This document shows positions 6,596 through 7,118 of a DNA stretch of 7,118 nt, one piece after another. The stretch lies in NCBI GenBank assembly GCA_029266815.1, contig JAQSWC010000168.1, forward strand, positions 1 through 7,118, in the 5' to 3' direction. Positions within the stretch are counted from its first letter, which is position 1, and each line of letters starts with the position of its first letter. Made by a program: the position numbers and the translations under genes. Source of the DNA: Paucimonas sp. (GTDB lineage Bacteria > Pseudomonadota > Gammaproteobacteria > Burkholderiales > Burkholderiaceae_D). The notes beneath the pieces are model-generated. The model ran no database searches. It saw only the letters and a program-made list of their open reading frames with translations, and had not been told where the DNA came from.

Positions 6596-7027
6596 ATGTT
6601 GAGTGCAGGCAGGAAATGCATTGCCGGAGTGTTAGCTTCAATATGCCTGGCTTCGGCTCATGCCGAGACGGTCGATGCCCGCAATGCGGCTGCCATCGAG
6701 GCAGTGGTACGGGCGCAGATCGAGGCGCTGGAAACCGGAAATGCAAATCTCGCTTTTGCATTGACGACGCCTGCTGTGCGCAGGGAGCTCGGTTCACCCG
6801 AGAATCTGCTCCGCCTGATTGAAGAGGAATATGACCCGCTCTATCGCCATTTGCGGGCTATTTACCTGGCGGCTGAAAGCGATGAGGGCGAGGTGACTCA
6901 GACAGTTCGGATTACCGATCAGAACAATCATGTCTGGCTGGTGATCTACGAAATGGAGCGCCAGCCCGATGGAAGCTGGCGTATCGACGGATGGGAATTG
7001 CTTGAGACGGATACGCTGTCGGTGTGA
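6596..7027 (+). CDS. Small exported protein, DUF4864-like
   Basis: A 143-residue protein of unknown function. Residues 1-23 form a Sec signal peptide: a basic start (Arg6, Lys7), a hydrophobic core (IAGVLASICLASA) and an AHA cleavage site at 21-23, giving a mature periplasmic or secreted protein of about 120 residues. Cys17 is not in a canonical lipobox, so a lipoprotein is unlikely. The mature part has an amphipathic helix AAAIEAVVRAQIEALETGN (31-49), the segment LGSPENLLRLIEEEYDPLYR (65-84), and a C-terminal beta-rich half with VRITDQNNHVWLVIYEMERQ (104-123) and PDGSWRIDGWEL. The pattern of helix, F/L-G-S-P-E segment, Y-x-P-x-Y-R and E-R-Q-P-D-G-S-W-R-I-x-G is what I recall for DUF4864, an NTF2/SnoaL-like small fold. 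No catalytic residues are evident. The assignment is from memory of the family pattern. Coding potential is supported by the ribosome binding site at 6585-6588. Confidence 0.78.
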   Translation: MLSAGRKCIAGVLASICLASAHAETVDARNAAAIEAVVRAQIEALETGNANLAFALTTPAVRRELGSPENLLRLIEEEYDPLYRHLRAIYLAAESDEGEVTQTVRITDQNNHVWLVIYEMERQPDGSWRIDGWELLETDTLSV

Positions 7028-7118
7028 TTTCGTTTTTTTGCGAGATTACGGAATAGCGCGTCGCGAAACCCGGTTTTATCCACGGAAGTATCTGTGTGCC
7101 CATCCGGTTCTAGTGGCG
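7028..7118. other. Unassigned 3' end of the window
   Basis: Ninety-one bases follow the DUF4864-like gene. A seven-T run (7033-7039) lies just after the stop, but no stable stem precedes it, so an intrinsic terminator is not supported. AAACC-C-GGTTT near 7067-7077 is a short palindrome with no room for a loop. I see no gene start, tRNA or repeat here. Confidence 0.4.

Noticed and set aside
7021..7040. Terminator at the T7 run after the DUF4864-like gene
   Set aside because: Only a 4-bp imperfect stem (ACGG...CTGT region) precedes it, too weak for an intrinsic terminator.
6912..7103. Minus-strand 63-codon open frame at the window end
   Set aside because: Mostly antisense to the DUF4864-like gene, with no domain and no convincing start signal.

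Overview
The window reads as an ordinary chromosomal housekeeping segment from a betaproteobacterium, probably Burkholderiales and possibly an Oxalobacteraceae relative. This placement is inferred from fairly GC-rich codon use, the style of the AlaRS, ETF and acyl-CoA dehydrogenase proteins, and the order alaS, tusA-like gene, etfB, etfA, dehydrogenase. It was judged by eye without a database search. All six coding segments lie on the + strand and pack tightly. No RNA gene, mobile element, CRISPR array or phage feature is visible.

Layout. Positions 1-2501 hold alanyl-tRNA synthetase (alaS). It lacks about the first 43 residues at the window edge and is split by a frameshift near 1981-1986. 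The first piece (1-2016) carries the aminoacylation and editing domains. The second (2013-2501) carries the C-Ala domain. Positions 2558-2785 hold a 75-residue TusA/SirA-family sulfur carrier with an intact CPxP motif. A 118-base gap with a good -10 box (TATAAT) leads into etfB (2904-3653) and etfA (3665-4597), the two subunits of electron transfer flavoprotein. A perfect 11-bp inverted repeat with a T7 tract (4661-4705) forms a strong intrinsic terminator. It ends only 11 bases before the start codon of a 596-residue acyl-CoA dehydrogenase of the DmdC-like class (4717-6507). Positions 6596-7027 encode a small exported protein that looks like the DUF4864 family. The last 91 bases hold nothing I can assign.

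How the genes work together. The dehydrogenase oxidises an acyl-CoA thioester and hands electrons to the EtfAB heterodimer, which passes them to the quinone pool through an ETF-quinone oxidoreductase that is not in this window. alaS and the TusA-like gene both touch tRNA biology if the latter is a genuine tRNA-thiolation carrier, but that link is speculative.

I found no convincing undescribed system. The two points most worth a second look are the alaS frameshift, which falls at a domain boundary of an essential enzyme, and the terminator placed almost on top of the dehydrogenase ribosome binding site.
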